Below, piece after piece: positions 39,401-60,456 of a stretch of DNA of 64,000 nt; positions within the stretch are counted from its first letter, which is position 1, and every line of letters starts with the position of its first letter. The DNA lies in NCBI GenBank assembly GCA_963978895.1, contig OZ022238.1, positions 1,045,559-1,109,558 of the forward strand, read 5' to 3'. The translations under genes and the position numbers were made by a program. Below the pieces are notes generated by a model, which worked only from the letters and a program-made list of their open reading frames with translations, did not search any database and had not been told where the DNA came from. This stretch comes from Erpobdella octoculata. Lineage: Eukaryota; Annelida; Clitellata; Hirudinida; Erpobdellidae.

Positions 39401-42400
39401 CGGTGACGCCCACAGGATTCCAACCGATGATCTTCAGGCTAATGCCTGCCTGCCTGCCTCTCTGCTGTGCTACCAACGGCTGCACACTTTTTTCGATAAT
39501 TAATTTTCACTTTCATTCGTTCGGTCGTTTGCTCATCATTTAAAATTAAATTGAAATGTCGCTTAAAATGCCTTGAAAGCCTTAAATTCAGTGGCCTCGA
39601 AGCTTTTTAGGACTTACGCCGATTTAAATTTGTCAAACATTAATTAATTAGTTAATTAATTAATTAAATCGCTCGCTCGCCAAATTCAGTCCGTCTTCAG
39701 AGAGGAGCAGGCGTCAGAGGACGAGGAGTGCTCGGACTTCTACAGGGAGAAGCTGATCGTCAGGAGGGTGCACCTGTACTACGTTCAGTACTCCGAAAAA
39801 CTTCTGAGCTCTTCTTCGCCGTCGCCGGCCCCGGCAGCGGCACTGCAGTCTCCTTCGTCTGTTCTACACCTACCAAGCACATCCACTTTGTCGCTGCTGG
39901 CTACTGACGGCGTCGTTAATAACATCGACGACAATATTGCGAACAATATCCACAATATTGCAAACAACATCAACAATGTTGCAAACAACATCAACAATGC
40001 TGCAAACAACGTCGACGATGTCGCAAACAACGCTGCAGACGGCAACAGCGATGTCGACGAAAAGAACACTCTCCTCAAAGGTGACGGCAATAAAAGTTCG
40101 AAACCGGCCGACATCTTTGACAGCATTCTCAGGAACAACGCTCCACCTGTTGCGCCGTCGGTTCCAATCGGCGTCGACACGGAGGCTAGCGAAAACGATG
40201 ACGTGACACTCGTCGCCCAGCTGAGCCTCGACCGACTGCAGATGCTGGAGATGGTGGCTTCCGTGTGGCAGGGGCCGATAAGCCTCTCCCTGTACATGTC
40301 CGACTCGGAAGTGAATCAGTTCCTCCAGTTTTGCCAGGGCTCGCCGAGCCTGGCCTCCAGAGACAACATCGGCAGCCACGTCGTCTACAAAGAAGGGGTA
40401 GGCTTATGAGATGATGACCACTGTGTGGAATTTTACAAGTCCCTATGGACTACTAACGTAACAATGCTTTCATATATGGCTGAAATTTAATTTTTTTCTT
40501 TTTTCTATACCTGGATCGACAGCAATACTACCCGATCAACTACCTGCGCAATGTCGCCCTAGGACAGGTGAACACCAGGTACGCCCTTCTCACGGACATC
40601 GACTTTCTGCCCGTGGTCGACCTGTACGAGAAGATCAAACGTCACGTCGCCAGCCTTGATCTAGCCAACAAGAAAAGAGTAAGAACCTCGCTTACGTACT
40701 TCAGTACTATTAATTTCTGAGGTCGGTTGTAGTGAGGCTGGCGCCGATACAGCCGGCGTAACTTTAAACCCCGAATATATATTGTCTAGAAGCTTTATAA
40801 AAAAAAAATTGTGTAAACGCTTGCTTGACCGAACGGTCCATCCAGGCCCTGGTCATCCCGGCATTCGAGACGGAACGGTACAAGGCCGCTTACCCCTCGT
40901 CCAAGTCCGAACTGCTCGGCATGCTCAGGGACGGCGACCTTTACACGTTCAGGTTTGTTTTTTTTTTTCCGAGGTTTTTGACGTTTTGTACAGCGCTCTC
41001 TTGTCGTGACGGTTTCGTTGTTGTGCTGCACTATAAAATTGTCCGTGTCGTTATTATTCTTATTAATTTGTATTTTTGGCATCCAGTAAGATCGGTTGGG
41101 TTATGTTTGCGTTCATATCTCCTCAGGTATCACGTCTGGCCTCAGGGACAAGCTGCAACCGATTACGAGAAGTGGAAGGAAGCCGAAGAGCCTTACCAGG
41201 TAACCGTGCGATGGCAGGAATAATGCGACGATGTAATTAATGCTGCGATATCTTTGGCGATAATTTTGGCCTAATTTTTGTACAGGTGTCGTGGGAACCA
41301 AACTACGAGCCGTTCATCGTCATCGACAGGTGACTTGTTGTTTTATATTGTAACAATTTGTACCATCGTTATCATCACGACCGATAATAGCCCATCGTAA
41401 TCATGATCACGATCGACCCAGATCGGCGCCGAGGTACGACGAGAGATTCCTGGGCTTTGGCTGGAACAAGGTGTCTCACATCATGGAGGTCGATGCCGCA
41501 GGGTGAGTTTGAGTGGCCGCGGAAGTCGCGGTAGCTCTTGCAGTTGTGGTATAGTCAGATGTTATGTATATATATATACTTGAGCAATACAGGGTGGGCC
41601 AAAAAAAGTAAGATGATCCTATAATATGTTCTTTAATTAAAACATAATTGATCACACTAAAAGTCATAGATGGCGACCGGAAAATAACGACATAATGATT
41701 AGAGTTAGTAAGTAAGATCATCGAGCTAATATTTTGTTTATTTGGAAATATCTTGTCTAAATTTGAGATAATTACATTTGATTGTATGAAACCGTCTCAC
41801 TTTTTTTTGGCCCACCCTGTATATCATGTCTGTTACCATCACTGCACCGAGAATAAATGGTAATGGGAAGATGGAAATTTTCGTGATATTTTCTTGTTTT
41901 CATGCCCGTTACTTATCCTTTTTACTAACTTTCTCTGGTCCGGATGTCCACGTAATGTCCACGGAAGTTCAGAAGATCATTGTAAAATTAACCCGCTTCA
42001 AAAAGAATTAAAGTTTAATTAAGAAAAAATAAATATTAAAAATTTAAGAAGTAAAAAATATTAAAAATATATTTTAAAGAAGGGTAACGATAATGACGAA
42101 AAAAACTTTCATCGTCGTAGTAACCATAAACCTTTTTTTACTCATCTCCGGGGTAATATTTTCAGGACAGGACATCGCTAGGAAATTTTACGCATCAGTC
42201 TTAAAAGCAAGTTTTTAATTTGTTTAAATTAACTTCCACTTGTCAGATACGAACTTTGGGTGGTCCCCGACGTTTTCATCCTTCACCTTCCCCACTCCCC
42301 CAGCCTCGACATTGCCAGGTATCGAGCCAGCGAGTCGTACAGGTGAGCGATCGAGGTGAATGACCTCAAAGAGATTTGAACTTCTTACAGTTTATCGATT

Positions 42401-42644
42401 TTTTAGTAAATTACGAACGATGCACAAAAGATTATGTTTAAATATTTTTACCAATGCTTTTATTAACTCGTCGGCTCTGTTTCTCTGTCTGTTTCTCTGT
42501 TTCAAATCTTGCAATCAATTTTTGAGTCACTTCCTGATGATAGATTTTTTTCAAATTTTGCATACATGCTCAAGATAGAAGACAATGCAATATTCAATTA
42601 TTAGTTTTACAATAAGTCAATTAATTTAGTTAATTTTCTTGAGG

Positions 42645-42700
<56 letters not shown>

Positions 42701-42948
42701 TATTATATTTATTTGTTGTATATTGCGACTTTAATATAAAATAAAAGAGTAATATAAGAAAAAATTGATTGCAAAATTTGTGTCTTAATTACATATAAGA
42801 GCATTGGTTTTAAAAATTCGTTTTTAATTTACTTGTTATGTATTTAAATCGTAGATATTGCCTGAGAACGCTTAAAGAAGAGTTTCTGAAAGATCTGTCG
42901 AGAAGTTACGGCATCAGGGCCCTCAAGTACTTGTCTCCCGACAACTGA
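33741..42948 (+). CDS. LARGE1: LARGE xylosyl- and glucuronyltransferase homolog, 19 exons to the stop
   Basis: LARGE is a bifunctional Golgi type II enzyme that adds Xyl-GlcA repeats (matriglycan) to alpha-dystroglycan. Exons: 33741-33851, 34266-34320, 34616-34756, 35286-35316, 36490-36524, 36689-36784, 37417-37500, 37640-37714, 37806-37937, 38424-38549, 39000-39224, 39690-40397, 40523-40678, 40846-40952, 41127-41199, 41286-41329, 41422-41502, 42247-42342, 42855-42948. All borders are GT-AG and all phases close, giving 822 codons plus TGA. Numbering from the first exon, the GT8 domain spans about 56-340 with DTD at 161-163 ([10 protein letters not shown]) and [13 protein letters not shown] at 133-145. 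The GT49-like domain spans about 540-822 with DID at 631-633 (LLTDIDFLP), FGFGWNKV and a conserved C-terminal [10 protein letters not shown]. Both metal-binding DxD motifs are intact. Residues 408-539 are an extra Asn-, Ser- and Pro-rich insertion. The N terminus probably begins at 27940. Without paralogs in view, LARGE1 versus LARGE2 cannot be separated. Confidence 0.95.
34371..34560. mobile_element. Probable MITE in LARGE intron
   Basis: Approximate inverted ends ggacatgggt and acccatgtcc bound an AT-rich middle with repeated caacccaacccg-type words, related to 25670-25800. No clear target duplication was found, so this is tentative. Confidence 0.35.
35087..35272. repeat. ~24-26-bp tandem array (gtatacgtatatatatgtatgg-type)
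   Basis: About seven alternating units in a LARGE intron, just upstream of the 31-bp exon at 35286-35316. Open frames on both strands are periodic artefacts. Confidence 0.9.
35317..36489. other. LARGE intron with (CA)n, a 132-codon frame and repeat R1 fragment
   Basis: It contains (CA)n at 35543-35580, an R1-related segment at 36085-36240 and (AT)n at 36357-36420. A mostly non-repetitive open frame of about 110 codons (35610-35938, plus) encodes [17 protein letters not shown] charged sequence with no motif that I recognise. It may be a remnant of a transposable-element ORF (see findings). Confidence 0.4.
37140..37325. repeat. (TTTATTATAATTTA)-type AT-rich tandem array
   Basis: A LARGE intron contains units of ttatttattataattt, including an exact direct duplication of about 65 bp. 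Confidence 0.8.
38277..38375 (-). mobile_element. tRNA-derived SINE fragment in LARGE intron
   Basis: The minus strand reads ggtgcagttgaataagt at the head and cggttcgaatcctgcc, a box-B-like motif. A related, more diverged fragment occurs at 39370-39490 (ggttggaatcctgtggg), and another at 53838-53895 (gttcaaatccaaccc). Confidence 0.55.
39918..40031 (+). repeat. 21-bp coding repeat: Asn-rich heptads in LARGE
   Basis: Within the 708-bp exon, five to six units of 21 bp encode heptads of the form ANNI(N/H/D)(N/D)(I/V/A). They form the centre of the insertion between the two catalytic domains. Confidence 0.85.
41590..41819. mobile_element. Tc1/mariner-type MITE, 230 bp, in LARGE intron
   Basis: Inverted ends cagggtgggccaaaaaaa and its complement (tttttttggcccaccctg) are flanked by TA on both sides (41588-41589 and 41820-41821). 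There is no transposase. It sits in the intron between exons 41422-41502 and 42247-42342. Confidence 0.85.
42455..42850 (-). mobile_element. Inverted copy of the 7600-8200 repeat in the last LARGE intron
   Basis: The minus strand is collinear with about 7600-8200: caagtaaattaaaaacga, gtttgaaacagagaaac, and aattgacttattgtaaaac occur in order. The central ccctcaagaaaa array of that copy is replaced here by an (AT)n tract. This copy lacks the ends of the 1.43-kb element. Confidence 0.8.
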
Positions 42949-44854
42949 CCGGCTGAAAGAGAGATCGATGTCTTAAAGCCACCGATTGGTCGACGCATAA
43001 ACCGAAGCGAGTCGTCGATTGGTTAATTTATTTTCAAGTAACTGCACAAACAACTGTCGCCACAGAGACTCCCGATCTAATTTTTGTGATTGGCCGATTA
43101 AACGCTCCAGAGAACGGTCAGTCAGTCAGGTGCATCGGTCAACACCCCGGGGCGGACTAGTCGGCTGTTGCTAGTTGAAATTTCTTCATAATTTATTCGA
43201 GTGATTTGTTGTTTTGTTTCTATGTGTTCGTTAACCGCGCCGGTTGATCCTGCGCCGACCGAGCGATTTAGTAGATTTTCGTTTATCGATCAGATTGTGC
43301 ATCTATTGTTTGTTTGTTTGTTTGTTTTCTTATTGCATCGATTCGTTCATTCCCCTTTACAAGTTCGGCACTGATTCTTGGCATCTTTCACACACGAACG
43401 TTGATCAACTTTATTCGCGAGTCTTGTCGCGGTTTTTTTTTATCTCGTCGTCGTTGACCGTCGTACTCGCTGCTGCTGCTTGCTGCAGCTATGACATTAG
43501 CAATCGTGTCGAAGGTTATATAACTACCGTCATCATTATTATTGTCATCATCATCATCATTATTATTATTATTATCATTACATGATTACTTTTCGTGCGT
43601 AGAGTTATCACTGCCATCATTATCATCATCAGTCTATTACCGACAGAAGACCTCATAACAGTGTGATTGTTAGCGTGATTTACGTTTATAAAACTAATTT
43701 GTAAGCACATTTCACAATTTCGTGTATATATTATATATTCGAATTTAGACGTTTGTATAGATGCGTCCAAACGTGCTCGTTTGCATAAATACGCTCATTA
43801 AGTATTATTGAATAACATGTTCTTTTTTTCTATAATTATTTGTTTTTTTTAAGCATTTCTTGTTTTTGTTCTACCATTTTTTAGAACCGACGTATTAAAT
43901 TGAGCGGCACATCTTTCACATATTGGGAACTTTTTCCGGCCGACCGCCGTCGCCACGAGTACCGCAGTTTCGTTCCGAAGGAGCCCGTCGCTTCTGAGCC
44001 GCTGCGACTCAGAAGCGACCAGTTGTTACTGTCGTGGCATTGCGAATAAATAATCTGCTACTGCTAATCGCCGTTGTTAATCAACGATCGTCGTTTAAAA
44101 GCTCAGCTCGCTGTTATCTGTTATTGTTAAAGTTTGCTTGTTATATCTCGAATTAATTCTATAATTGTATCATAAGAGTCCATCCTTCTAAGGGTATTAA
44201 TACTACTACCTACAGTAACCTGCCACCTGCCAGTCAGTTTTCAATCTATTGTAACCGGAGCAAAGAGTTGTTTGTTGTTCGTACTTTTTTTGTGATTGTA
44301 GGATCAAAGTTGTTTTTCGATTTCTACTGAACTATCTGAGTCCCCGTTGATTGATTTTTGTCTATATTTTGTTCCTTTTTAAAGACGATTTTTGTTGTAG
44401 AGAGAATTCCCATTTGTTTGCTGTTTAGCCGCCTGTGTCAAGTGTTTCTATATGCAAGAAAAGCTTCAGATGTTCGTGTGTGTGTGTGTGTATAATCTTC
44501 GTTTCATTCAGCTCCAGTAATTTTGTGATCAGTCGACTGATTGGACGATCGTTTCATTTGAATGATTTTTTTCCGTATTCTTATACGTGCATTGAAACGT
44601 TGTCGTATTTTTGCAGTGCTGCTGCCGCCACTACTTTCTCTGCTGCTACTACCACCACTAAAACAGCTGTTCTAATAACTATTATTATTATTATTTCGTT
44701 ATCATGATTATTATCAGTTAGTAGTGTTATTATTCACTTTACATTTTATTATTATTATTATCATTAAAATAATTTTAATTTTTTCTGCCTGGTTTTTGTC
44801 TAATTCATTTTGTTTTTTTCTTTTCTGAGTTTATCAGTATCTTCTTGTATTCTT
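42949..44854. other. LARGE 3' UTR/intergenic
   Basis: Downstream of the LARGE stop there is no further gene. It contains (ATC)/(ATT)n at 43530-43580 and a perfect 12-bp hairpin at 43987-44019. Several AATAAA-like sites exist, but I cannot say which ends the transcript. Confidence 0.4.
43987..44019. other. Perfect 12-bp hairpin
   Basis: gtcgcttctgag at 43987-43998 and ctcagaagcgac at 44008-44019 enclose a 9-base loop. This is GC-richer than its surroundings, downstream of LARGE. Confidence 0.85.
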
Positions 44855-45396
44855 TATATATAACGTGGGGTTGCCTGGGGTTCTTAGTGGTTTTTCTGTC
44901 ATTTCTCTCTCTTGTTTCCTTTCTCGCTTGCTCTCCTTCTCCTTATCGCTCTCCCGTTCCCGCTAGCTCTCCAATTCCCTCTCGCTCTCCCGTTCCCGCT
45001 CGCTCTCCCATTTCCACTTGCTTTCCTAATCCCTCTGGCTCTTCCACTCCTGATCCCCCCCTGCTTTCCCGCTCCTTTTCTTTCTTCCACTCTCTCTTAA
45101 CTCCTTTTGGCTCATAAAACGTAAAATAGATTTGCTAAAAGCTGCTTGAAACCTTCAAACTTTGTTACAGAAACTAAATTAGAATTTTGTTACGCACTAA
45201 CCCTTGATATTCGTACATAGGCACTTTTGGCCTGGAAAGTTTTTTGGTCATAAAAATATTTAAAGAAATTAAAAACTACTTTATGACCTTCTACTCCTTG
45301 AGATCTACCTCCATGCCAAATTTCGTTAAAGGTGGTCCAGCGGTTTAGATTTGCATAAAAGACGAACAAACAAACAGTCATTTTTTATATGTAGAT
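44855..45396 (-). mobile_element. Degenerate Helitron-like element
   Basis: On the minus strand it begins, after A, with TCTACATATAAAAAATGAC followed by tgtttgttcg. This matches the style of the 5' end of the Helitron at 21398. It contains a decayed array of cgggaacgggagagcgag units (44930-45090) and has ccccaggcaacccc near its 3' side. A clean CTAG terminus is not visible. Confidence 0.55.
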
Positions 45397-46913
45397 ATTC
45401 CGTTACCTCGGGTTCTGTGCTTAATAACAGCTCTAAGTCCTTTGGTGTCAATTTAGAATCCTCTTCTAATTGAGTCTTAAACGTCGAAGCGATCCTGAAA
45501 GCTTGTCATTCGCAAGTGTTCTTTCTGTTTATTATCGATTCTGGTTTTGTCGAATCCCGATTTAATGTTATTAATTGAGACTTGTACAGTTGTGGACGTG
45601 TACTGATATCAGGCATCACAAGTATATCATGTATATCGTCGACGTTGCTTCTGATTTTAACAGCATTGTGGAGTAGGTAGGCAGCAAATGCAATTTACTA
45701 GGTCTTTGAAATTATGGCAAGAAACATTCATTGATGCTGATATGTGCTGCTAGGTATATAATATCCAATTTTTATTTGATTATTCCCTGACCAATTCTAA
45801 ACGAAAATTTTGAAAGCATTACATTATTATTATTATTAATCTGATTAACGAGTTGTGAATAATCATGGTAATTTGAAGTCTTTTTCGGCAGTTGTATATT
45901 TTGATGAATATTTATGCGTATTAATAACTTCATCGTCGTCATTTTGTCTACCAGGGTTGTAATCGGTCGCAGCTTTCACCGTTGTTTTGATTGTTTTTTT
46001 TTTGAGCGTTTGAATAAGAGCATAATTTAAATAATAACAGGTGGTTATTAGATGAATTTAGAATTTAAAAAAAAACTGAATAAAGCAATAAAATGATAAC
46101 CTTGTTGAAATATTCATGTTTTTTTATTTATTTTCCTCTTTGAAACTTGATTCTTTCGGGCAAAAGGTCTCTTTTCACGAGATTTTTTTCTGTGAACAGC
46201 CTTTACTACTCTGAGAAATCTGAAGTTTATTTAATTTAATTTAATAGTAATAGTTTTAAGCATTTATTAATTCCGGTTGTTTGAATAAATTTAATTATTT
46301 TTGTTCGTTCGTAAGATTGATATAGTTTCTTTTTATATGTACTTTTTAAAAATCTTTAAATTTCTTCGTTTGTATGGTTTTTCTTTCATCAAACGAGAGG
46401 TATAAATACGACATATTAATTAGATAAAAGTTGATTCAAAAACAACGATGTCTGCTGTCACAGAGTTGTCCAACACATGAAAAACTATATAATTTCTCCA
46501 AATCATTCATTTGTGTATTATCAGTTTATCAGAAAATATTCTATTCTGCGTAGTTGAAAATGCTTTAGTTTCTTCGATAACTGCCAATCTCGGTTCAAAA
46601 TTTGTTTCCGTTCCGCTAAAAAAGATCAATCAAGTCGCATTCGCGCCCAACGCGAATTTTAAAATTTATGATGATACGATATCTATGGTAATCTGTCTTA
46701 GCCATGGTCTTAGCAAAAATAATTAACAAAAAAACAAAACTATAAATAACTTAAAAATAAAATTACAGATGAATTTTTTAATCCCTGTTTAACCAAAAAT
46801 AAAATTAGAAATAAACGGTTAACAAGAGCACGAAAAATAATTTTTATCAATTGCTATGCAAATAAAAAACAGCGCTTTATAACCTTATACCGACTGATTT
46901 GAAACACCCTGTG

Positions 46914-46914
<1 letters not shown>
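45397..46914. other. Intergenic, AT-rich, no gene seen
   Basis: No supported gene. A 71-codon frame near 46511 is unremarkable. Confidence 0.4.
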
Positions 46915-46947
<33 letters not shown>

Positions 46948-47115
46948 ATAGTTTATAGTCCTCTACACTAAGTGTTTTAAGACTGAATTGGCTGTATGTA
47001 GGAAGTGTATAAGTACTTCCTGTCGTGGATCAAAATTTGTTCCTTTTAACTGTCCCTCCTCCTTTATCCAGGCTTGGGACTGGCTCGCAATTAGCGAGGC
47101 GGAGTTACCCTGTGA
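46915..47115. repeat. Dispersed repeat family R1, copy with poly-T head
   Basis: A 27-base poly-T is followed by atgatagtttatagtcc, gttttaagactgaattgg and ctcctttatccaggcttg. The first part matches 36085-36130 and the last part matches 4816-4850 and 3512-3540. Confidence 0.6.
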
Positions 47116-47399
47116 TATTATGACGTCATATGTATGTATAGTGCGGCCTTGACCTAATGATTGCAAATATTGACGTGTAAACAAACGTAGAATATTTTTT
47201 ATTTTTATACCTTGCCTAAAGCGAGCTTGCTATCGACGAGCTTGAAACAATTTTTGGGTTTCGCGGAGTATTGAGACTACTCACTAGCTAGGGCCTAGGC
47301 GCTAGTAGTAGTACGGTCAGTCACTGTGTATACAATTTTAACTATTGTTGTACTAATTTATTTATTTAGTCGGAACACTACTACTGATAAGACAAAAAC

Positions 47400-55683
<8,284 letters not shown>

Positions 55684-56861
55684 CACCTGATCTTACCTGG
55701 AGCGACACCTGATCTTACCTGGACTGACGATGGTTGTGATGGCAGGAGAGGAGGAAACGAATGTGCCAATTAGGAGTTTTTCCCGGTTTCCATGCTCCGT
55801 ACAATGGGGTATTATTAAACTATGTGCCAATTAGGATTTTTTCCCGGTTTCCATACTCCGTACAATGGGGTATTATTACACAAGTCGTAAGCACCTACTT
55901 TGTGTTCTTTCTTTTAAAAAATTTTAAAATTCATGTAAAATATGTTTAATGTTATTTTTACAATGGGTTAAATGTTATTTTTACAATGGGTGTAATGTTA
56001 TTTTTTACAATGGGTTTGATGTTTTTCCCATCATTTGTGCCTTTTCAATGTGTTCAATATTCAGCAGCTGATGCCTACCGGATCACCATTTACATTCCAT
56101 TCGTGGTCAAGCAATGTTCGTAAAATGGGCATTTTATCGGTAATAATTTTAATTATTCTCGTATTTTTTGTATATTCTGAGGAATTTGTGTAAAATATAC
56201 TTGTATGTTTCCATGTTGTGACGGCCATATGGCGGTCTTTCAGCTTCTTCGTATACATATCCAGATGTCCTGATGTCCTGATATCCAGATGTTCAAATAT
56301 TCAGATGTCTTGATATCCATATGTACCGATATCCATATGTCCTAATATCCAGATGTTCTAATATTTAGATGTCCCAATATCCAGATGTTCTAATATTTAG
56401 ATGTCCTGATATTTAGATGTCCTGATATCCATATGTTCTAATATCCAGATGTCTTGATATCTACGAGATATCCAGATGGGTTGCGGTATTGACGTATATA
56501 AGTCGGTTCGTTTCGATTTTTATCATTTTATTCCACCCGTGGACGACTTGAATTATCTATTTATTATTAAATCAACATCGGTATTTCGTTTCCTTTATAT
56601 TTATTACTCTTTCGTTGTATTCTGTCGCCTTCCCATCGATCCGGGCGATGTCTGCTTCGGTTGCTACGGTTACCCCGAGATGTTTGCAGTGTTTTATGCG
56701 CCGTCGCTTGAGTTTGTCGCGCAGCCTGACATTCATAATGTTGTTGTTGTTGTGCATTCTAGTCTTTTTCAGGTTTATTCTCGAAACATCTTATAACTGT
56801 GTTTCCATTAGATATCGGTGTGACTCAGATGTAACATATCCCTTATCTCTCGGTGATTTTA

Positions 56862-56942
<81 letters not shown>

Positions 56943-57519
56943 GCATAATTTTTGGTGTTTTATCGTATTACATTTATAATATATGTTATATTTGATGTAT
57001 TTGTATTTATAGTCAAGATGACATTCGGTTTACTTGTGCTCACTCTTTTAATTCAAAGATTTATTCTTTTACGTATCTGTTTGATCCCACCTGTATCATC
57101 TTATACTATACAAACAGATACCTATTGTATTACATACCTTTATTTATCTCACCTGTCGTATTTCATAATATATATAAAAAGATACCTATTGTATTACGTA
57201 TTTTGTCGATCTCACCTCTACCATCTCACACTATACAAATAGTTACTTATCGGCATCGCATTGCGCGTCTTTTCACTTCAACTTGCTCACTAAGTTTCAT
57301 GTCCTATTCTGAGAAGTAACAATTTTTTTTTCGATTTCAAAATAAAGCATTATAAACTTTCCTGTTAATTGAGCTTCAGGTAATATTAAAAGCTGTCATT
57401 AGAGTCGCGATCATCATCATCATCCGGAGATTCCGTGAAACCTGGAGTATTCGCGGAATCATTCATAAATCCGACAGCAATTGGAATCTTTTGTAGTATA
57501 GTCATCGTTACTATCCGTA
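55684..57519. other. Convergent intergenic space, left part
   Basis: It holds a 60-bp tandem duplication (55763-55877, gtgccaattagga ... ggggtattatta), an array of tccagatgtcctgatat-type units (56255-56475), (AT)n at 56866-56935 and about 60-bp repeats with gatacctattgtattac at 57060-57245. No gene seen. Confidence 0.7.
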
Positions 57520-57695
57520 CCATTCAATCAATGGTAACTCCCTTAAGCAAGGAGTTCACTCGCATTTGCTAAAGGGGTAGGCGCCTATAAATGGCTGCCT
57601 CTGCAAGTACCCTCCCCCTCTCGCCTTGAGCAAGACTTGTCTTGATAAGGCGTATGCTAAATCTCAATCTCAATCTCAATGGTTGTTACAAAAGC
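57520..57695 (+). mobile_element. SINE-like element with (atctca)n tail
   Basis: The body (gtaggcgcctataaatgg, cgccttgagcaagacttgt) ends in a short ctcaat/atctca tandem tail. Part of the body recurs inverted at 52020-52050. No clear A/B boxes were seen. Confidence 0.5.
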
Positions 57696-59638
57696 ACAAG
57701 AGAAACAAATTTATATCACTTTTTCTGAAACAAAATCGAAAACCAAAAGAAGCCGCAAATTGCAGTAGGCCTTTCGTGTCAAAGAAAATATAGAGATTAC
57801 ATAATTATTATTATCGTGATATGATTTTGACTTCAAATTGTATGAAGAATTATAAATAACCATCTTAAATGATAATAATAATTATTATCGTGATATGATT
57901 TTGACTTCAAATTATAAGAAATATAAATAATGAAATTGAAGAAATACAATCAAATATGACTGATGTGATAAGAATATAATCAAAGACTTTGATGCAATAA
58001 AATTGTAAAGACTACCAATTATGATCAAATTTGACTCTGATGTAATAGAAAGGTAATCATAGATTACCAATTATGATCAAATATGACTCTGATGTAATAG
58101 AAATGTAATCATAGATTACCAATTATTATGACTTCAATTATTGAAAATGTAAATAATTATGACTTCAAATAGAAAAGCAATCGCAAAAAAAAATCGGACC
58201 AGCAATCAATGACTGTAATCAACATCGGACTAGCAGTGGACATTGATTATGTTAACATATATGTTTATAATGCACCTAATTAATTATGTTAACTATATGT
58301 TTATAATGCACCTCATTAATAATGTTAATTATATGTTAATAATTTCCACAATGGTCAGTTAGTAAAAAAGAACTGTAGCAAAGTCAGTGAAGTAGAAAAA
58401 TAGCAATGGAATGACATTGAAATGTTATGGTGACAGTTTAACTGCAAGCACGACAAGTTTGATATTTAATATGTATGTATGTATGTGTGTATGTATGTGT
58501 GTGTATGTATGTGTGTGTATGTATGTATGTGTGTATGTATGTATGTATGTGTGTGTATGTATGTATGTGTGTGTATGTGTATGTATGTTTGTGTGCATAT
58601 GTATGTATGTATGTATGTATGTATGTGTGTGTGTGTATGTATGTGTGTATGTATGTATGTATGTATGTATGTATGTATGTATGTATGTGTGTATATGTGT
58701 GTATATGTGTGTATGTATGTATGTATGTATGTATGTATGTATGTATGTATGTATGTATGTATGTACGTATGAAATAGACACTGATATAAACGTGTTTTAA
58801 TGTCAAAGGGCGAATAGACTCTTCAACATGCAGCGACAGAATTTCGCAGCAGTTCAAAATTGAGCAGAGGAAAATAAATCCGAAAACAAAAGAGACCGAA
58901 GCAATGAATGGGGATTCTTCTGATTGCGCTAAACAAAAACTTTCGCAGTATTCTAAAAACTAAAACAGCTAATTATATATATATAAAAAAATCATTAGAA
59001 AAAAAGTTATTTGATTAGAAAATATGAAATGAAAGCATGAAAAAATGACGTTGAAAAGAAAAAACAAATCTTCTTCATCTCTTGGAAGCGAAAATCTTAA
59101 ACTACGTCCGAACAAGCTGTGAAATGAAAGTAACAAACAAACAAACAAACAAACAAACAAAAAAAAGAAAAAGAAATAAAAGAAGCTGCAACCCATTATT
59201 GCTTACCTAAACGTAAAAATACACAATCAAATATTCTTAAGTCATTTCTTGTTCATTATGCACACGCATGAAAAAAAAAGAAGAAGACAGAGAAAGAAAG
59301 AAAGACAGATAAAGAGAGAGACAGACAGAGAGAGAAAGAAGAAAAACGAGGAACAGAGGTAGAACAACAACAGAGAATAACAAAACCGAATATTCCATCG
59401 AGAAATACACAGCAAGTTATAAATTGCATAGCTGACTTGTGTTCACAATGATTGAAAAGAAAATTATTACGAAAAAAAAACACATTAACTCGTCCTCTAT
59501 CGAAAAACCAAAGACCGTTAATTAAAATTAGAGATTATAAATCGACCAATCAGAGAATTTTATGAATCGAACGAAAGCCGCAGAAGAATCGGATTGGGCG
59601 TCCTCCTTGACCTCTCCTGGCATCAAACGTTCCTCCGT
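57696..59638. other. Convergent intergenic space, right part
   Basis: It holds tandem duplications with attattatcgtgatatga (57800-57930) and gtaatcatagattaccaatta (58040-58130), a (GTAT)n/(GTGT)n array at 58470-58770, (aaac)n at 59135-59160 and an AG-rich tract at 59276-59345. No gene; the 3' UTR of the myosin gene presumably occupies the right end. Confidence 0.7.
58470..58768. repeat. (GTAT)n/(GT)n array, ~300 bp
   Basis: A long tetranucleotide array. The five overlapping open frames on both strands are periodic and not genes. Confidence 0.97.
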
Positions 59639-60425
59639 TCAGTGTTTCCTTAGGGACTTCTGTTTGTTCCTCATCGTCATCATGAAGCTGATATAAGAGG
59701 TCAGTAGGTCGTCCATCTTGTAACCCTGATTGAATGATGACAATAATAATAATAAAAAATACAACACAAATAATAATAATAATGATGATGATGACAGTAG
59801 TTGAAGTGTGAGCTTCTATGAGTTATTTTATATCATCATGTAAGGATCCGGCAGTTAGATTTCAATCGGACACAACTTCGGCTTGCCTAGTGTAGTTCCT
59901 CTTCATTAGAAATATTTTTTTTTTATAATATATCTTCAACAATTTCAATTGTTATATTATTATTTACTTTATTATTTACTTCATTAATAATTATTTTATT
60001 ATGACAAACAGGCTCAACTCATAATTATAAACGCTAAACCGTAGAATATATTATCATCTACAATCATCACAATCATCATCCTCATCATCATCATCATCAC
60101 CACCATCATCATCATCATCACCACCAACATCGTCATCATCATTACCATCATCATCATCACCACTCACCAGAGAGGTTTCACACAGAAGTTTACATCCGTG
60201 TACGAGGTTTCCAATGGTCATGTGGAAGTAATTGTTACCGCTGCTCCAGTTGGATATCCTTATGAACGGATAAACCGCCAGTACTTTCTGTGTGTGTGCA
60301 TGTGATAGAAACAGATATTTTCATTACAGCTCCACGGATGAAAAAAGAGACGTTGAAAGACAAAGAAACAAATAAACTTTGAACTTAGTTTGCTTACATG
60401 ACTGTTATTGATGATGATGATGATA

Positions 60426-60456
<31 letters not shown>

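Noticed and set aside
39785..40379. 169-170-codon minus-strand frames
   Set aside because: Antisense shadows of the large LARGE exon, which is confirmed by homology on the plus strand.
58411..58857. Cys/Tyr/Val- and His/Thr/Tyr-repeat frames on both strands
   Set aside because: Periodic translation of a GTAT array.
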